This document shows positions 7,384 through 17,075 of a stretch of DNA of 64,000 nucleotides, piece after piece. Location of the stretch: contig JAEUUC010000009.1 of NCBI GenBank assembly GCA_016787665.1, positions 257,744 to 321,743 on the forward strand, read 5' to 3'. The first letter of the stretch is position 1. Every line of letters starts with the position of its first letter. This DNA is from Cyclobacteriaceae bacterium. Lineage in GTDB: Bacteria > Bacteroidota > Bacteroidia > Cytophagales > Cyclobacteriaceae. The notes under the pieces are model-generated. The model had not been told where the DNA came from. It searched no databases and saw nothing but the letters and a program-made list of their open reading frames with translations. Both the position numbers and the translations under genes were made by a program.

Positions 7384-10300
7384 GTGACTGGAAAATCCGG
7401 ATTGATACAGGTGGTACTTTCACGGATTGCCTGGCTGAAGATCCTGATGGTGCCATTCACCGACTGAAGATCCTTAGCAAAAGTACCCTTCGCGGACGAT
7501 TGGTAGCACGTGTCGACCGGTTCACCTGGTTAGTTGATATGGTGTGGCCGGTCAGTGAAGATATTTATCAGGGCTTCCTTTTTCGACCCAGCGGCCAAGC
7601 GAACATTCGCGTGAAGGCCGTCAACATCAGCCGCAACCATATTACACTTAGCCACGCACTCCCACAGTCGCGCGCAGGAGAATCCTTCGACCTCACCACA
7701 GATGAAGAAGTGCCGGTGTTAGCCGCCCGCCTGCTCACCCGCACACGTCTGACAGAGTCGTTTCCCAAACTGGAAATGCGCCTCGGGTCCACCCGTGGCA
7801 CCAATGCGATTCTAGAAAGAAAGGGTGCGCGAACGGCCTTTATTACAACGCGAGGCTTCCGGGATCTTTTGATTATTGGCGACCAACAGCGGCCTGACTT
7901 ATTTGCGCTGGATGTGCGCAAGCCGACACCCCTCTATGCATTGGCGGTGGAAGTCAATGAGCGGGTGAATGCGAGGGGTGAAGTGCTCCAGGAACTCACC
8001 ACGAGCGAACAACAACGCGTGTTGAAGTTGCTGCGCAAGCACCGGATTGAGTCGGTAGCGGTTGCCCTGCTCAATAGCTACCAGAACAACACGCATGAAA
8101 TCATGCTGCGGGATTTTCTGGTCACGCATGGCTATGCGTTTGTATCGATCTCATCCGAGTTGTCGCGCCAGATTAAACTGTTGTGGCGGGCTGAAACCAC
8201 GGTGGTCAATGCCTACCTGCAGCCGATTATTCATCAGTACGTGTCGCGTATTCGCCAAGGATTGCATCATGCCCCCCTTCGAATCATGACCAGCGCGGGA
8301 AGCCTGGCAGAAGCCGGTGTTTTTCAACCGAAGGATAGCCTGCTGAGCGGGCCAGCCGGGGGAGTAGTGGGCGCAGTTGAGATTGGGAAGCAGGCCGGAC
8401 ACCGTGAAGTTATCGGCTTTGATATGGGCGGAACGAGCACGGATGTATCGCTGTATCATCAACGACTTGACTATCGGTATGAATCGAAAGTGGGCGATCA
8501 AAAAATTCTCTCCCCTTCCCTGGCCATCGAAACGATCGCAGCCGGAGGCGGGTCAATTTGCGATTTCGATGGCCATAAGTTCACGGTAGGGCCGCATAGC
8601 GCGGGCGCATCACCCGGGCCGGCCTGCTACGGGCAAGGCGGCCCACTGACCATCACCGATGTCAATCTGCTATTGGGCCGGGTGAACGAAAACCAGTTCG
8701 CACTCCCGCTTTCACCAACCGCGGCCGCGCGGGCATTGCAACAATTGATGGCAAAGGCCCGGAAGCAAACCAAACGTGCCTATCGCGAACTGGATGTGTT
8801 GCTTGCCCTGGTAACGATTGCCAATGAGAAGATGGCCGAGGCCATCAAAAAAGTATCGTTGCAGCGGGGCTACGATCCACGCCATTTTGCCTTGGTTAGT
8901 TTTGGCGGGGCCGGAGGACAGCATGCCTGCAGCCTGGCGGAGCAATTGGGCATGAAAAACATATTGGTTCCCTACGATGCCGGCCTGCTAAGCGCATTTG
9001 GTATTGCCTGCGCCCGATTGGAACGAACGGAGGAACAGCTGGTACTACAGGATTATGTACAAGTAGCCTCACGCATTGAACCTCTTTTGAACGAGTTGGC
9101 CCAGCGCGCCAGGAATCATCTGATCGCGCAAGGTGAGACCGCTGATGAACTTATCGTGAAAGAGCGGTTGATTTTTCTTCGCTTCCGCGGCCAGGAAACA
9201 CCGCTCGAAATAGTGGTGCAGCCTAACCTGCCGGCCGCGTTTGAAAAGCGTTACCGCCAAGTGTATGGGCATTGGCTTCCCGATCGGGAAATCGAAGTTG
9301 TGTCTGTTCAGGTGCGCGTAACCGTCCGCGAAGCTAACCGCTCCGGTCAACCGCATCGAAAAAAGACCTATTCTCCTGATCCTGCTCATCAGAAAAAAAT
9401 CTTTTCGCGGGGCCGATGGCTCAACACGCCTGTTTTTGAATGGGAGCGGCTCCGGGCTGGCGCCCGAATTAATGGACCTGCTTTAATCAGTAGCAACAAT
9501 TCTACCACCTGGGTGGAAGACGGCTGGCGATTCGAACTCGATGAAAAAATGACCGGGCACCTGTCGGCCACGAGGTTGCCACAAAAAAACACAAGAAAGC
9601 TGGTGGCCGAGGCGGATCTGGAATTGTACACCAACCGGTTTACCGCCATTGCAGAAGAAATGGGGGCCCTTCTGCAGCGCACTTCGTTTTCGGTGAATGT
9701 AAAAGAGCGGCTTGACTTTTCGTGCGGCCTGCTGGATGCGCAAGGCTTTCTGGTGGTGAACGCTCCGCATATCCCCGTGCATTTAGGAAGCCTGGGGGTG
9801 TGCGTACGTGAAGTGAAGAAGGCGCTGAAAATGAAGCCGGGTGATGTGGTGATGACGAATCATCCGGGTTTTGGCGGTTCACATCTCCCCGATGTCACGT
9901 TGATCAAGCCGGTGTACCATGACAGCCGGTTGATCGGTTATGTAGCCAACCGCGCACATCATGCCGAGATCGGTGGCGCCAAACCCGGCTCAATGCCTGC
10001 CTTCGGCAAATCGCTGGATGAAGAAGGCGTGATTATTTCCCCCATCTGGCTGATGCGAAACGGAAAGGTAGAATGGGCACGCGTAAAAAAGATGTTTACT
10101 GATGGACGTTACCCCTCGCGCCTTCCCGAAGAAAACCTGGCTGACCTCAACGGAGCGCTGGCCGCTCTGCAGTACGGTGAGCAGGCCCTACATCAGCTCT
10201 GCAAGCAGGAAGGTGCTGCGCGTGTGCGCGGCTTTATGAAACAACTCCGACTTCACGCACGCGAATCGCTGCGGGAAGCTTTACACCAGCTACCGCGCTC

Positions 10301-11132
10301 TCGTTATCAGGCAGTCGAATATCTGGATGATGGCTCGCCCCTGTGTGTACAGATTCGAAAACACAATGATCGCATTTCCATCGACTTTACCGGAACAGCC
10401 GCCCGGCATGCCGGTAACCTGAACGCCACCCCGGCCATCGTTCAAAGTGTGGTGCTTTACGTCATGCGCCTGCTCGTAAATCAGCCCATTCCGATGAACG
10501 AAGGACTCATGGATCTGATTGACCTTCATATTCCGTCAAGTTTGCTGAATCCGAATTTCCACCGCCAACCGCTTCCAGCCGTGGTGGGCGGAAACACAGA
10601 GGTAAGCCAGCGATTAACCGATCTGCTGCTGAAAGCCCTTGACCTTTCGGCCTGCAGCCAGGGCACCATGAACAACTTCCTGTTTGGCAACGCCCGGCTG
10701 GGTTACTATGAAACCATAGCTGGCGGTTGCGGAGCCGGTCCCGGGTTTACTGGAGCCAGTGCCGTGCATCAACACATGACCAACACCCGCATTACCGATG
10801 CGGAGATTCTGGAACATCGCTACCCGGTTGAAGTGATGGAGTTCTCCGTACGAAAAGGTTCGGGTGGTAAGGGCCGATGGCACGGAGGCGATGGCCTTAC
10901 GCGTGTCATCCGTTTTGGAGAAGCGATGGAAGTAAATATTCTCACGCAACACCGAAAGGAAAAACCCTTTGGGAAACGAGGTGGTGCAGCCGGGGCCCTT
11001 GGTCAACAGGAGATCATACGAACAAATGGTACACGTCAAAAACTAAAAGGGCTGGATAGCGCAGAGGTCAGGAACGGAGACATGATCAAGATCAAAACGC
11101 CCGGTGGCGGGGGCTGGGGGTTGCTGAGATGA
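7380..11132 (+). CDS. Fused hydantoinase A/B, 5-oxoprolinase-type enzyme
   Basis: A 1250-residue fusion. The HyuA half (about residues 1-720) has the actin-fold ATP motifs IDTGGTFTD (8-16), GSTRGTNAILERKGA (136-150), LLSGPAGGVVGA and GFDMGGTSTDVSL. The HyuB half (about 735-1250) starts at ELYTNRFTAIAEEMG and ends with the glycine-rich GGGGWG. Such fusions, as in eukaryotic 5-oxoprolinase, open lactam or hydantoin rings with ATP, for example 5-oxoproline to glutamate. Residues 36-105 replace the usual short linker of HyuA with an extra beta-rich stretch (see findings). It is coupled by ATGA overlaps to the genes on both sides. Cytoplasmic. Exact substrate unknown. Confidence 0.9.
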   Translation: MSDWKIRIDTGGTFTDCLAEDPDGAIHRLKILSKSTLRGRLVARVDRFTWLVDMVWPVSEDIYQGFLFRPSGQANIRVKAVNISRNHITLSHALPQSRAGESFDLTTDEEVPVLAARLLTRTRLTESFPKLEMRLGSTRGTNAILERKGARTAFITTRGFRDLLIIGDQQRPDLFALDVRKPTPLYALAVEVNERVNARGEVLQELTTSEQQRVLKLLRKHRIESVAVALLNSYQNNTHEIMLRDFLVTHGYAFVSISSELSRQIKLLWRAETTVVNAYLQPIIHQYVSRIRQGLHHAPLRIMTSAGSLAEAGVFQPKDSLLSGPAGGVVGAVEIGKQAGHREVIGFDMGGTSTDVSLYHQRLDYRYESKVGDQKILSPSLAIETIAAGGGSICDFDGHKFTVGPHSAGASPGPACYGQGGPLTITDVNLLLGRVNENQFALPLSPTAAARALQQLMAKARKQTKRAYRELDVLLALVTIANEKMAEAIKKVSLQRGYDPRHFALVSFGGAGGQHACSLAEQLGMKNILVPYDAGLLSAFGIACARLERTEEQLVLQDYVQVASRIEPLLNELAQRARNHLIAQGETADELIVKERLIFLRFRGQETPLEIVVQPNLPAAFEKRYRQVYGHWLPDREIEVVSVQVRVTVREANRSGQPHRKKTYSPDPAHQKKIFSRGRWLNTPVFEWERLRAGARINGPALISSNNSTTWVEDGWRFELDEKMTGHLSATRLPQKNTRKLVAEADLELYTNRFTAIAEEMGALLQRTSFSVNVKERLDFSCGLLDAQGFLVVNAPHIPVHLGSLGVCVREVKKALKMKPGDVVMTNHPGFGGSHLPDVTLIKPVYHDSRLIGYVANRAHHAEIGGAKPGSMPAFGKSLDEEGVIISPIWLMRNGKVEWARVKKMFTDGRYPSRLPEENLADLNGALAALQYGEQALHQLCKQEGAARVRGFMKQLRLHARESLREALHQLPRSRYQAVEYLDDGSPLCVQIRKHNDRISIDFTGTAARHAGNLNATPAIVQSVVLYVMRLLVNQPIPMNEGLMDLIDLHIPSSLLNPNFHRQPLPAVVGGNTEVSQRLTDLLLKALDLSACSQGTMNNFLFGNARLGYYETIAGGCGAGPGFTGASAVHQHMTNTRITDAEILEHRYPVEVMEFSVRKGSGGKGRWHGGDGLTRVIRFGEAMEVNILTQHRKEKPFGKRGGAAGALGQQEIIRTNGTRQKLKGLDSAEVRNGDMIKIKTPGGGGWGLLR

Positions 11133-11968
11133 AAAAGCTCTGGATCCGCATTCCAGTCTTCCTCTTTTTGCTTTTCGCAATCTCATTTGTTTGCTTCTTG
11201 CCTGTCGTAGCATTTTTTCCAGAGAACTTCCATCCGCGAAAGGCAGCCGACAACTCCGAATTAATCACCGACACAAAAATTGAATTGATAACCAACCTGG
11301 CATTTTTTGTCGCCATGATCTCCAGCGTTTCAATAATGGTGCGGGGACTTGAGGAGAAGTCGCTCGCATCAGTTAAGCTAAACTTCGACTACCGAGGTCT
11401 TGTGATTGGATTTCTCGGTAGTTCAATTCTGATCACATTACTCGCATTCCTGCTTTGGCTGTATGGATTTACCACCTTCACTTACGTGGGATTCTCCCAC
11501 GCATTATCTATTGGCTTTCTGCTTCACTTTTTGGTCAGCCTCTCGGAAGAGATATTGTTTCGAGCTTATCTATTGAACACTTTAGAGGAAAAACTGAAAA
11601 CTCCCTGGGCAATTCTCTGGTCGTCATTAGCCTTTGGAGCAGTCCATTTGGCGAATGATCATGTAACGTGGGTTGGTATTCTTAACATTTTCCTTTCTGG
11701 AGTACTCATGGGGATTGTTACCGCAAAGTCAATGTCAATTTCCTCGGCTATCGGATTACACTGGGGGTGGAACTTCATGCAAGGGCCTGTTATGGGGTTT
11801 AATGTCAGCGGCCACCTTTCGCCAGGTTTGTTTTCGGCAAACTCGACCGATAATCATTTGCTTTCCGGTGGGGACTTTGGAGCAGAGGGATCGATACTTT
11901 TAGCGCCTATTACAATTTTTGCGTGCTGGTTGGCCAGCAGCCAAACCCGGAAAAAACACGCGAATTAG
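11129..11968 (+). CDS. CPBP-family intramembrane metalloprotease
   Basis: A 279-residue membrane protein with about seven helices. The family motifs are complete: E140-E141-x3-R145 (SEEILFRAYLL), H173 in FGAVHLAND, and H211-x3-N215 in GLHWGWNFM. CPBP/Rce1-like proteases cleave substrates within the membrane, and bacterial members are also used in bacteriocin immunity or protein sorting. The gene starts inside the stop of the hydantoinase gene (ATGA) and ends in a four-base overlap with the convergent uvrA. The link to the oxoprolinase is only positional. Confidence 0.88.
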   Translation: MKKLWIRIPVFLFLLFAISFVCFLPVVAFFPENFHPRKAADNSELITDTKIELITNLAFFVAMISSVSIMVRGLEEKSLASVKLNFDYRGLVIGFLGSSILITLLAFLLWLYGFTTFTYVGFSHALSIGFLLHFLVSLSEEILFRAYLLNTLEEKLKTPWAILWSSLAFGAVHLANDHVTWVGILNIFLSGVLMGIVTAKSMSISSAIGLHWGWNFMQGPVMGFNVSGHLSPGLFSANSTDNHLLSGGDFGAEGSILLAPITIFACWLASSQTRKKHAN

Positions 11969-14808
11969 ATTTTCTTTTTTAGAAACTCGGCCGTGTAACC
12001 CTTGCCTTTCTTAACCATCTCCTCCGGGGTTCCCTCAAACACCAGGTAACCTCCCCTTTTCTCACCTCCTTCCGGGCCAAGGTCAATAATCCAATCGGCA
12101 CATTTGATTACTTCCAGGTTATGTTCGATGATGATCACCGAATGACCCTGATCCACGAGTGCGTTGATGGCTTTCAGTAATTTGCTGATATCGTGAAAGT
12201 GAAGACCCGTTGTGGGTTCATCAAAAATAAAAAGCAGGTGCCCCTCAGCCGCATTCTTGCCCAGAAAAGACGCCAGCTTAACGCGTTGGGCCTCGCCACC
12301 GCTCAACGAGTTGGAGGACTGACCCAATTTGACATAGCCGAGACCAACGTCAAACAGCGGCAACAGCTTTTCGTATACGGGTTTTTTGTCGCGGAAAAAT
12401 TCAAGCGCTTCTTCCACGGTTAAGTCAAGTACATCGGCAATCGACTTGCCCTGATACTCCACTTCAAGGATTTCATTTTTGAATCGCTTCCCTTTGCAAC
12501 TTTCGCAGGTCAGGTGAATATCGGCCATGAACTGCATCTCTACCGTGATCTGTCCCTCGCCTTCGCACGTCTCGCATCGGCCACCCTCCACATTAAACGA
12601 GAAATGCGAGGGTTTGTAGCCTCGTTGTTTACCCAGCGGTTGATCGGCATACAACTGCCGGATGGCATCGTAGGCCTTTACATAACTCACCGGATTACTT
12701 CGAGAGGATTTTCCGATCGGATTCTGATCCACAAACTCCACCTGCGTGATGCGGGCATAATCCCCGCTCAACTTGTCGTACCGGCCGGGTACTTCCGACA
12801 CACTTCCACTCAGCCGGCCGACAGCGGGATAGAGTATTTTTTTAATCAGCGTGGACTTGCCCGAGCCGCTGATGCCGGTGACTACCGTGAGTACGCCCAG
12901 CGGAAACTTAACCTCCAGGTTTTTCAGATTGTTTTCGCGTGCACCATGTACGACAACGGCATCCTTCCACTTACGCCTTCGGGCCGGTATGCTTATTCGA
13001 TCTCGCCCGGTCAGGTAATCAGTTGTGTGTGTTTGGACGCCATTCATCCTGGCCAGACTCCCCTGAAACATCAGCCGACCGCCATGGCTGCCCGCATCGG
13101 GACCAATGTCGATAATCTGGTCAGCCGCCCGCATGATTTCTTCTTCATGTTCGACTACGATTACCGTGTTCCCCAGATCGCGCAACGACAATAAAACTTC
13201 CACCATGCGGGCCGTATCCTTCGGGTGTAGGCCTATACTTGGCTCATCGAGAATGTACATGGAGCCGACCAGTGCGCTGCCCAGCGAAGTCGCAAGTTTT
13301 ATCCGCTGGAATTCTCCCCCGGAAAGTGTATTCGTAAGCCGGTTGAGGGTGAGGTAGCCAAGGCCCACCTTCACCAGATACTCCAGGCGGAATTTGATTT
13401 CCGTGGTTAACCGCTCGGCAACTTTGCGGTCGTGAGCCGGCAAATTCACGGAATCAAAAAATTGTAACACCTCCTCAATCGGCAACAGCACCAGATCGGT
13501 GATGGACTGGCCGGCAACTTTTACGTACGCGGCATCTTTGCGAAGCCGGGTGCCGCGGCAGTCCGGGCAGGTGGTGCGGCCCCGGTAGCGCGACAGCATC
13601 ACCCGATATTGAATCTTATGTGTTTTTGATTCGAGGTAGCGGAAGAAATTATGTAGGCCGTCAAGCGAATCGTTGCCATTCCAAAGAAGTTCGCGCTGGC
13701 GGGCGGTGAGCTCGCTATAGGGCCGATGAATGGGGAAATCGAATTTGACACCTTGCTTAATCCACGGCTTGGCCCACTCACTCATGACGTCACCGCGCCA
13801 GGGCGCCACGGCACCCTCATACAAAGACAATGATTTATCCGGAATAACCAGATCTTCGTCAATACCCAGTATGCGGCCGAAACCCTCGCAGGTTTGGCAC
13901 GCGCCATAGGGGTTGTTGAAGCTGAAAAAATTGACGGAAGGCTCGGTAAACAAAATACCATCCCGCTCGAAGCGATCACTAAAATGCCGTTTGGGCTGCT
14001 GCTCCACATAAATCACGCAATCGCCATGGCCTTCAAAAAAAGCCGTCTGCACGGAATCGGATAGTCGAAAGGTTAAATCTTCATCTTGCGCGTTAACAGT
14101 CGCGCGGTCAATCAGTATCTCTACCTCTGCCTCCTGGGCGTGTGTCGCTCCTCTTTTTTTCTTCGGTGCCGCTTCCCGGAGGGTGGCCAGCATTTCTTCG
14201 ATAAACTTCACCTCGCCTTGCACCAACACGCGGGCAAATCCTTTACTCAGGAGAATATTCAACTCATCGGCCAGGCTACGTCCCTTTTGCAAGGTGAGGG
14301 GTGCCGCTACCATCACCCGGGTACCGGTGGTCTGCCGATTGATAAACTCCACCACCTCGGTAACCGTGTTTCGCTTTACCTCCTCACCGCTTACCGGGGA
14401 GTACGTCTTCCCGATTCGGGCAAAAAGCAACTTGAGGTAGTCATAGATTTCAGTAGTGGTGCCCACCGTAGAACGCGGGTTTCGCGTATTCACCTTTTGC
14501 TCAATAGCGATGGCAGGCGACACCCCCCGGATGTAATCGACATCCGGTTTTTCCATACGCCCTAAGAATTGCCTGGCATACGAACTCAGGCTTTCCACAT
14601 ACATGCGCTGGCCCTCGGCAAAAAGCGTATCAAAGGCCAGCGATGATTTGCCGGAGCCGGACAGGCCGGTAATCACCACCAGCTTGTTGCGCGGAATCGC
14701 TACACTAAGATCCTTGAGATTGTTGACCCGCGCACGCTTGATAATGATGTACTGGCGGGGATCCAGTTGATCGAGTTCGCTTTCAGTAAACAGCACGGGC
14801 GAGGACAT
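11965..14808 (-). CDS. uvrA: UvrABC excinuclease subunit A
   Basis: A 947-residue ABC ATPase of normal UvrA length. I use the ATG at 14808; a TTG nine bases upstream is possible. The two nucleotide-binding halves are visible: Walker [10 protein letters not shown] near residue 46 and GISGSGKST in the second half; signatures LSGGEFQR and LSGGEAQR; Walker [12 protein letters not shown] and [11 protein letters not shown]. Zinc-binding CxxC pairs are present ([30 protein letters not shown]). It recognises bulky DNA lesions and loads UvrB in nucleotide excision repair. Single gene, convergent with CPBP. Confidence 0.98.
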   Translation of the reverse strand: MSSPVLFTESELDQLDPRQYIIIKRARVNNLKDLSVAIPRNKLVVITGLSGSGKSSLAFDTLFAEGQRMYVESLSSYARQFLGRMEKPDVDYIRGVSPAIAIEQKVNTRNPRSTVGTTTEIYDYLKLLFARIGKTYSPVSGEEVKRNTVTEVVEFINRQTTGTRVMVAAPLTLQKGRSLADELNILLSKGFARVLVQGEVKFIEEMLATLREAAPKKKRGATHAQEAEVEILIDRATVNAQDEDLTFRLSDSVQTAFFEGHGDCVIYVEQQPKRHFSDRFERDGILFTEPSVNFFSFNNPYGACQTCEGFGRILGIDEDLVIPDKSLSLYEGAVAPWRGDVMSEWAKPWIKQGVKFDFPIHRPYSELTARQRELLWNGNDSLDGLHNFFRYLESKTHKIQYRVMLSRYRGRTTCPDCRGTRLRKDAAYVKVAGQSITDLVLLPIEEVLQFFDSVNLPAHDRKVAERLTTEIKFRLEYLVKVGLGYLTLNRLTNTLSGGEFQRIKLATSLGSALVGSMYILDEPSIGLHPKDTARMVEVLLSLRDLGNTVIVVEHEEEIMRAADQIIDIGPDAGSHGGRLMFQGSLARMNGVQTHTTDYLTGRDRISIPARRRKWKDAVVVHGARENNLKNLEVKFPLGVLTVVTGISGSGKSTLIKKILYPAVGRLSGSVSEVPGRYDKLSGDYARITQVEFVDQNPIGKSSRSNPVSYVKAYDAIRQLYADQPLGKQRGYKPSHFSFNVEGGRCETCEGEGQITVEMQFMADIHLTCESCKGKRFKNEILEVEYQGKSIADVLDLTVEEALEFFRDKKPVYEKLLPLFDVGLGYVKLGQSSNSLSGGEAQRVKLASFLGKNAAEGHLLFIFDEPTTGLHFHDISKLLKAINALVDQGHSVIIIEHNLEVIKCADWIIDLGPEGGEKRGGYLVFEGTPEEMVKKGKGYTAEFLKKKI

Positions 14809-14824
14809 GGGGGACAAAAGTAAA

Positions 14825-14850
14825 GAACACCATCTGGGTGGATGGTGTTC
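14825..14850 (-). terminator. Intrinsic terminator after the acidic protein gene
   Basis: A perfect 10-bp stem, GAACACCATC / GATGGTGTTC, surrounds a six-base loop. On the minus strand it is followed by a T-rich TTTACTTTTG. It lies between the stop of the 131-residue protein gene (14876) and the uvrA start, so it separates their transcripts. Confidence 0.72.
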
Positions 14851-14875
14851 CGCATTGTAAATATTTCAGGGAAAC

Positions 14876-15271
14876 TCAGTTATCGAAATCGGGGTCGTAG
14901 CTGGCTTCTCGATTGCCTCTTCGGCCTCCGCCATCTTCTTCATCGTAGTCGGACTCCCCGTTTTCCTCGAAATCGTCATTGCTGCTATTGTCGAAATCAT
15001 CATCGCCTGCTGGAGGCACGGCTGCAAACTCCCCATCTGCGGCCTTCTCCATTTCATAGTCCCCCTCGCTGTTCTTGGTTGTGGGCACCTTGATCAGATA
15101 CGTAGCATCATCCGTTTCTAGGGGAAAAACAAAAATGGGTTCGTTCTTGGCGTTGGTGATTCGGGAAATGCTGGCCTCATAGCCGTTAGGATATTGTGTC
15201 CGCAATAATTCCCTCAAATCCTCATTGAGCCCCTCGAGGCTTTTAATGACACGTTTTTTGCTAACGGGCAT
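14876..15271 (-). CDS. Conserved acidic-tailed protein, unknown function
   Basis: A 131-residue protein with an ATG at 15271. Residues 1-65 look like a small mixed alpha/beta domain (SKKRVIKSLEGLNEDLRELL, then FVFPLETDDATYLIKVP). Residues 75-131 are a low-complexity tail rich in Asp, Glu, Asn and Gly, ending DPDFDN. Acidic tails of this kind occur in nucleic-acid mimics and in the RNA polymerase delta factor, but no homology can be claimed. No signal peptide, so probably cytoplasmic. Monocistronic, with its own terminator. I do not recognise the family. Confidence 0.7.
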   Translation of the reverse strand: MPVSKKRVIKSLEGLNEDLRELLRTQYPNGYEASISRITNAKNEPIFVFPLETDDATYLIKVPTTKNSEGDYEMEKAADGEFAAVPPAGDDDFDNSSNDDFEENGESDYDEEDGGGRRGNREASYDPDFDN

Positions 15272-15447
15272 GAATCAACTTTATTGTAAAATCGGGGTAA
15301 ATAGACAAAAGAATTATTCTTGGAGGCAAATTTTTTTTGATTTTTTTTGCTGCCCCGAATAATCTACTTACCTTTCTCATCCGCAACAAATAAAATTAAC
15401 CGCATCGCCTATCGATCCAGACCTCTACGTTACCCAACCTAAGTAAC

Positions 15448-16104
15448 ATGATGGATAACCGATGCAGCGACCATGAATTGGTTTCGCGATATCAACAAGG
15501 TAGTGAGAGGGCATTCGAAACGCTTCTGCTTCGACACAAATCCCGGATTTATACTGCCATTTATTTGATTGTAAAAGACCGCTACGTGGCGGAGGATCTT
15601 TTGCAGGAAACCTTCATCAAAGCCGTGAACACCATTAAGGGCGGCCGCTACAACGAAGAAGGAAAATTCGGCCCTTGGCTGGGGCGTATAGCCCACAATC
15701 TGGCCATTGACCATTTCCGGAGAAATAAGCGCTATCCCGAAGTAACCCTGGAGGATGGCAGCCGGGTTTTTGACTCGCTTCAGTTTTCCGAGGGGTCTTT
15801 TGAAGATTTCCAGATCTGGCAGGATACTAAGGCCAAACTACGCACGTTGATAAAAGAGCTACCAGCCGAACAAAAGCAGGTATTGGTAATGCGGCATTAC
15901 ATGCACCTCAGTTTCCAGGAAATTGCCGAAAAAACAGGGGTGAGCATCAATACCGCACTTGGTCGTATGCGCTACGCCCTCATCAACCTGCGCAAAAAAA
16001 TGGACACCAATGCAAATGCCTATGATAAAAACCTTTACCCAAAACGACCTGATCAGGTTTATTTACCACGAGACCACGAACGAGGAGGAGGCGGAGATCA
16101 ATAA
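15448..16104 (+). CDS. ECF RNA polymerase sigma factor
   Basis: A 218-residue protein. Sigma region 2 is at about residues 20-90 (FETLLLRHKSRIYTAIYLIVKDRYVAEDLLQETFIKA, then GRIAHNLAIDHFRRNKR). Region 4 is at about 130-185 (LPAEQKQVLVMRHYMHLSFQEIAEKTGVSINTALGRMRYAL). The final 30 residues after region 4 are Arg/Gly-rich and are unusual for an ECF factor; they are read from DNA that also encodes the next gene in another frame. It directs polymerase to a regulon that cannot be named from the sequence. The downstream small protein may be its partner. Confidence 0.92.
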   Translation: MMDNRCSDHELVSRYQQGSERAFETLLLRHKSRIYTAIYLIVKDRYVAEDLLQETFIKAVNTIKGGRYNEEGKFGPWLGRIAHNLAIDHFRRNKRYPEVTLEDGSRVFDSLQFSEGSFEDFQIWQDTKAKLRTLIKELPAEQKQVLVMRHYMHLSFQEIAEKTGVSINTALGRMRYALINLRKKMDTNANAYDKNLYPKRPDQVYLPRDHERGGGGDQ

Positions 16105-16252
16105 AGCCTTGTTGTGCGACTCGGAATTGCGCCAGCGCCATGCCGAGTTGCTCGACCAAAAACGCCAACTGGACCAGGCCAGCCTGGAACCCGGCAGCCG
16201 GGTGATTGAGAACATTCTAAATTATGCCCGTGGCCTGGAGGTAAAACAATAA
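16022..16252 (+). CDS. Small protein co-encoded with ECF sigma factor, possible anti-sigma
   Basis: A 76-residue protein starting at ATG 16022 (other in-frame ATGs at 16010 and 16016). The sequence MIKTFTQNDLIRFIYHET begins like the N-terminus of short anti-sigma or zf-HC2-like partners, but it has no H-x3-C-x2-C zinc motif and no membrane segment, only charged helices. It overlaps the sigma gene by 83 bases in a different frame. A role as sigma regulator is inferred from position only. It is followed by a clear terminator. Confidence 0.68.
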   Translation: MIKTFTQNDLIRFIYHETTNEEEAEINKALLCDSELRQRHAELLDQKRQLDQASLEPGSRVIENILNYARGLEVKQ

Positions 16253-16272
16253 TCCACCACCCGCGCGGCACC

Positions 16273-16309
16273 AAAGGCAAGTTCCAGGAAAAAGGAGCTT
16301 GCCTTTTTT
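16273..16309 (+). terminator. Intrinsic terminator of the sigma operon
   Basis: The stem AAAGGCAAG / CTTGCCTTT closes over a 16-base loop and continues into a T-run at 16304-16309. It lies 20 bases after the stop at 16252. Confidence 0.8.
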
Positions 16310-16409
16310 GTCTGTCAACAGGTCATCCGTAAAAAACAACAACTCAGTCTATCGATTCTGGTCGTTCATAGCCGGCCCGGTAGTTTTACAGGATCGAAAT
16401 ATACATCTC

Positions 16410-17075
16410 ATGAAAAACCTGATCACGGCCATGTTGGTGCTGCATATCGGTGGTGGCACCGTAGCATTATTGAGCGGACTGGTTGCTATGTTTACCAAAA
16501 AGGGCAGTTCCATCCATCGGCTGGCCGGCAGGATCTATTTCTGGAGCATGACGGCCGTGTTTACCGGTGCCCTGGTAGTATCCATTGCCCATCAAAACTA
16601 CTTTCTACTCATGGTTGGTTTCTTCAGTTATTACATGACCGTGCGCGGGTATCGCATTTTGTCGCTGAAGAGCATGCACCAGGGGCAAAGTGTTGCCGGG
16701 GTCGATTACATCATTATGTTTCTCGCTGGCCTATTCATCATTTCCCTGTTGATATTTGGCTGTGTATGGCTCGTTCACGGACAAGCCATGGGCGCGGTGG
16801 CCGTTACCTTTGGCCTGATTGGGTGTGGATTTTTGTGGCTGGACGTTCGCAGGTTTTGGAATCCCCCCGCGGACCGAATGCATTGGTGGTATGGTCACAT
16901 CAACAGTATGGGTGGCAGCTACATCTCAGCTGTCACCGCCTTCATCGTTGTGAACATACAACTACCTCAGTTTCAATGGGTGCTTTGGGTGCTGCCGTCC
17001 CTGATCGGCAGCTTGATCATTGGACGAACGATCCGTAGATACCGGGCAAAGTTTTCGGCCGTCAGAGTACCTTAA
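16410..17075 (+). CDS. DUF2306-like integral membrane protein
   Basis: A 221-residue protein with about six or seven transmembrane helices. I chose the ATG at 16410, just before the first helix; upstream in-frame codons overlap the sigma-operon terminator. The N-terminal pattern H-I-x-G-G-x-x-A-L-L-S-G-L-x-A followed by K-K-G-x-x-x-H-R-x-x-G-R-I-Y-F matches DUF2306-type proteins. A later WWYGHINSMGGSYISA contains conserved His and Gly. Role unknown. It ends 14 bases inside the convergent DUF1080 gene. Confidence 0.8.
   Translation: MKNLITAMLVLHIGGGTVALLSGLVAMFTKKGSSIHRLAGRIYFWSMTAVFTGALVVSIAHQNYFLLMVGFFSYYMTVRGYRILSLKSMHQGQSVAGVDYIIMFLAGLFIISLLIFGCVWLVHGQAMGAVAVTFGLIGCGFLWLDVRRFWNPPADRMHWWYGHINSMGGSYISAVTAFIVVNIQLPQFQWVLWVLPSLIGSLIIGRTIRRYRAKFSAVRVP

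Noticed and set aside
12514..13194. 226-codon plus-strand ORF opposite uvrA
   Set aside because: Composition is that of an antisense shadow, with no domain or start context.
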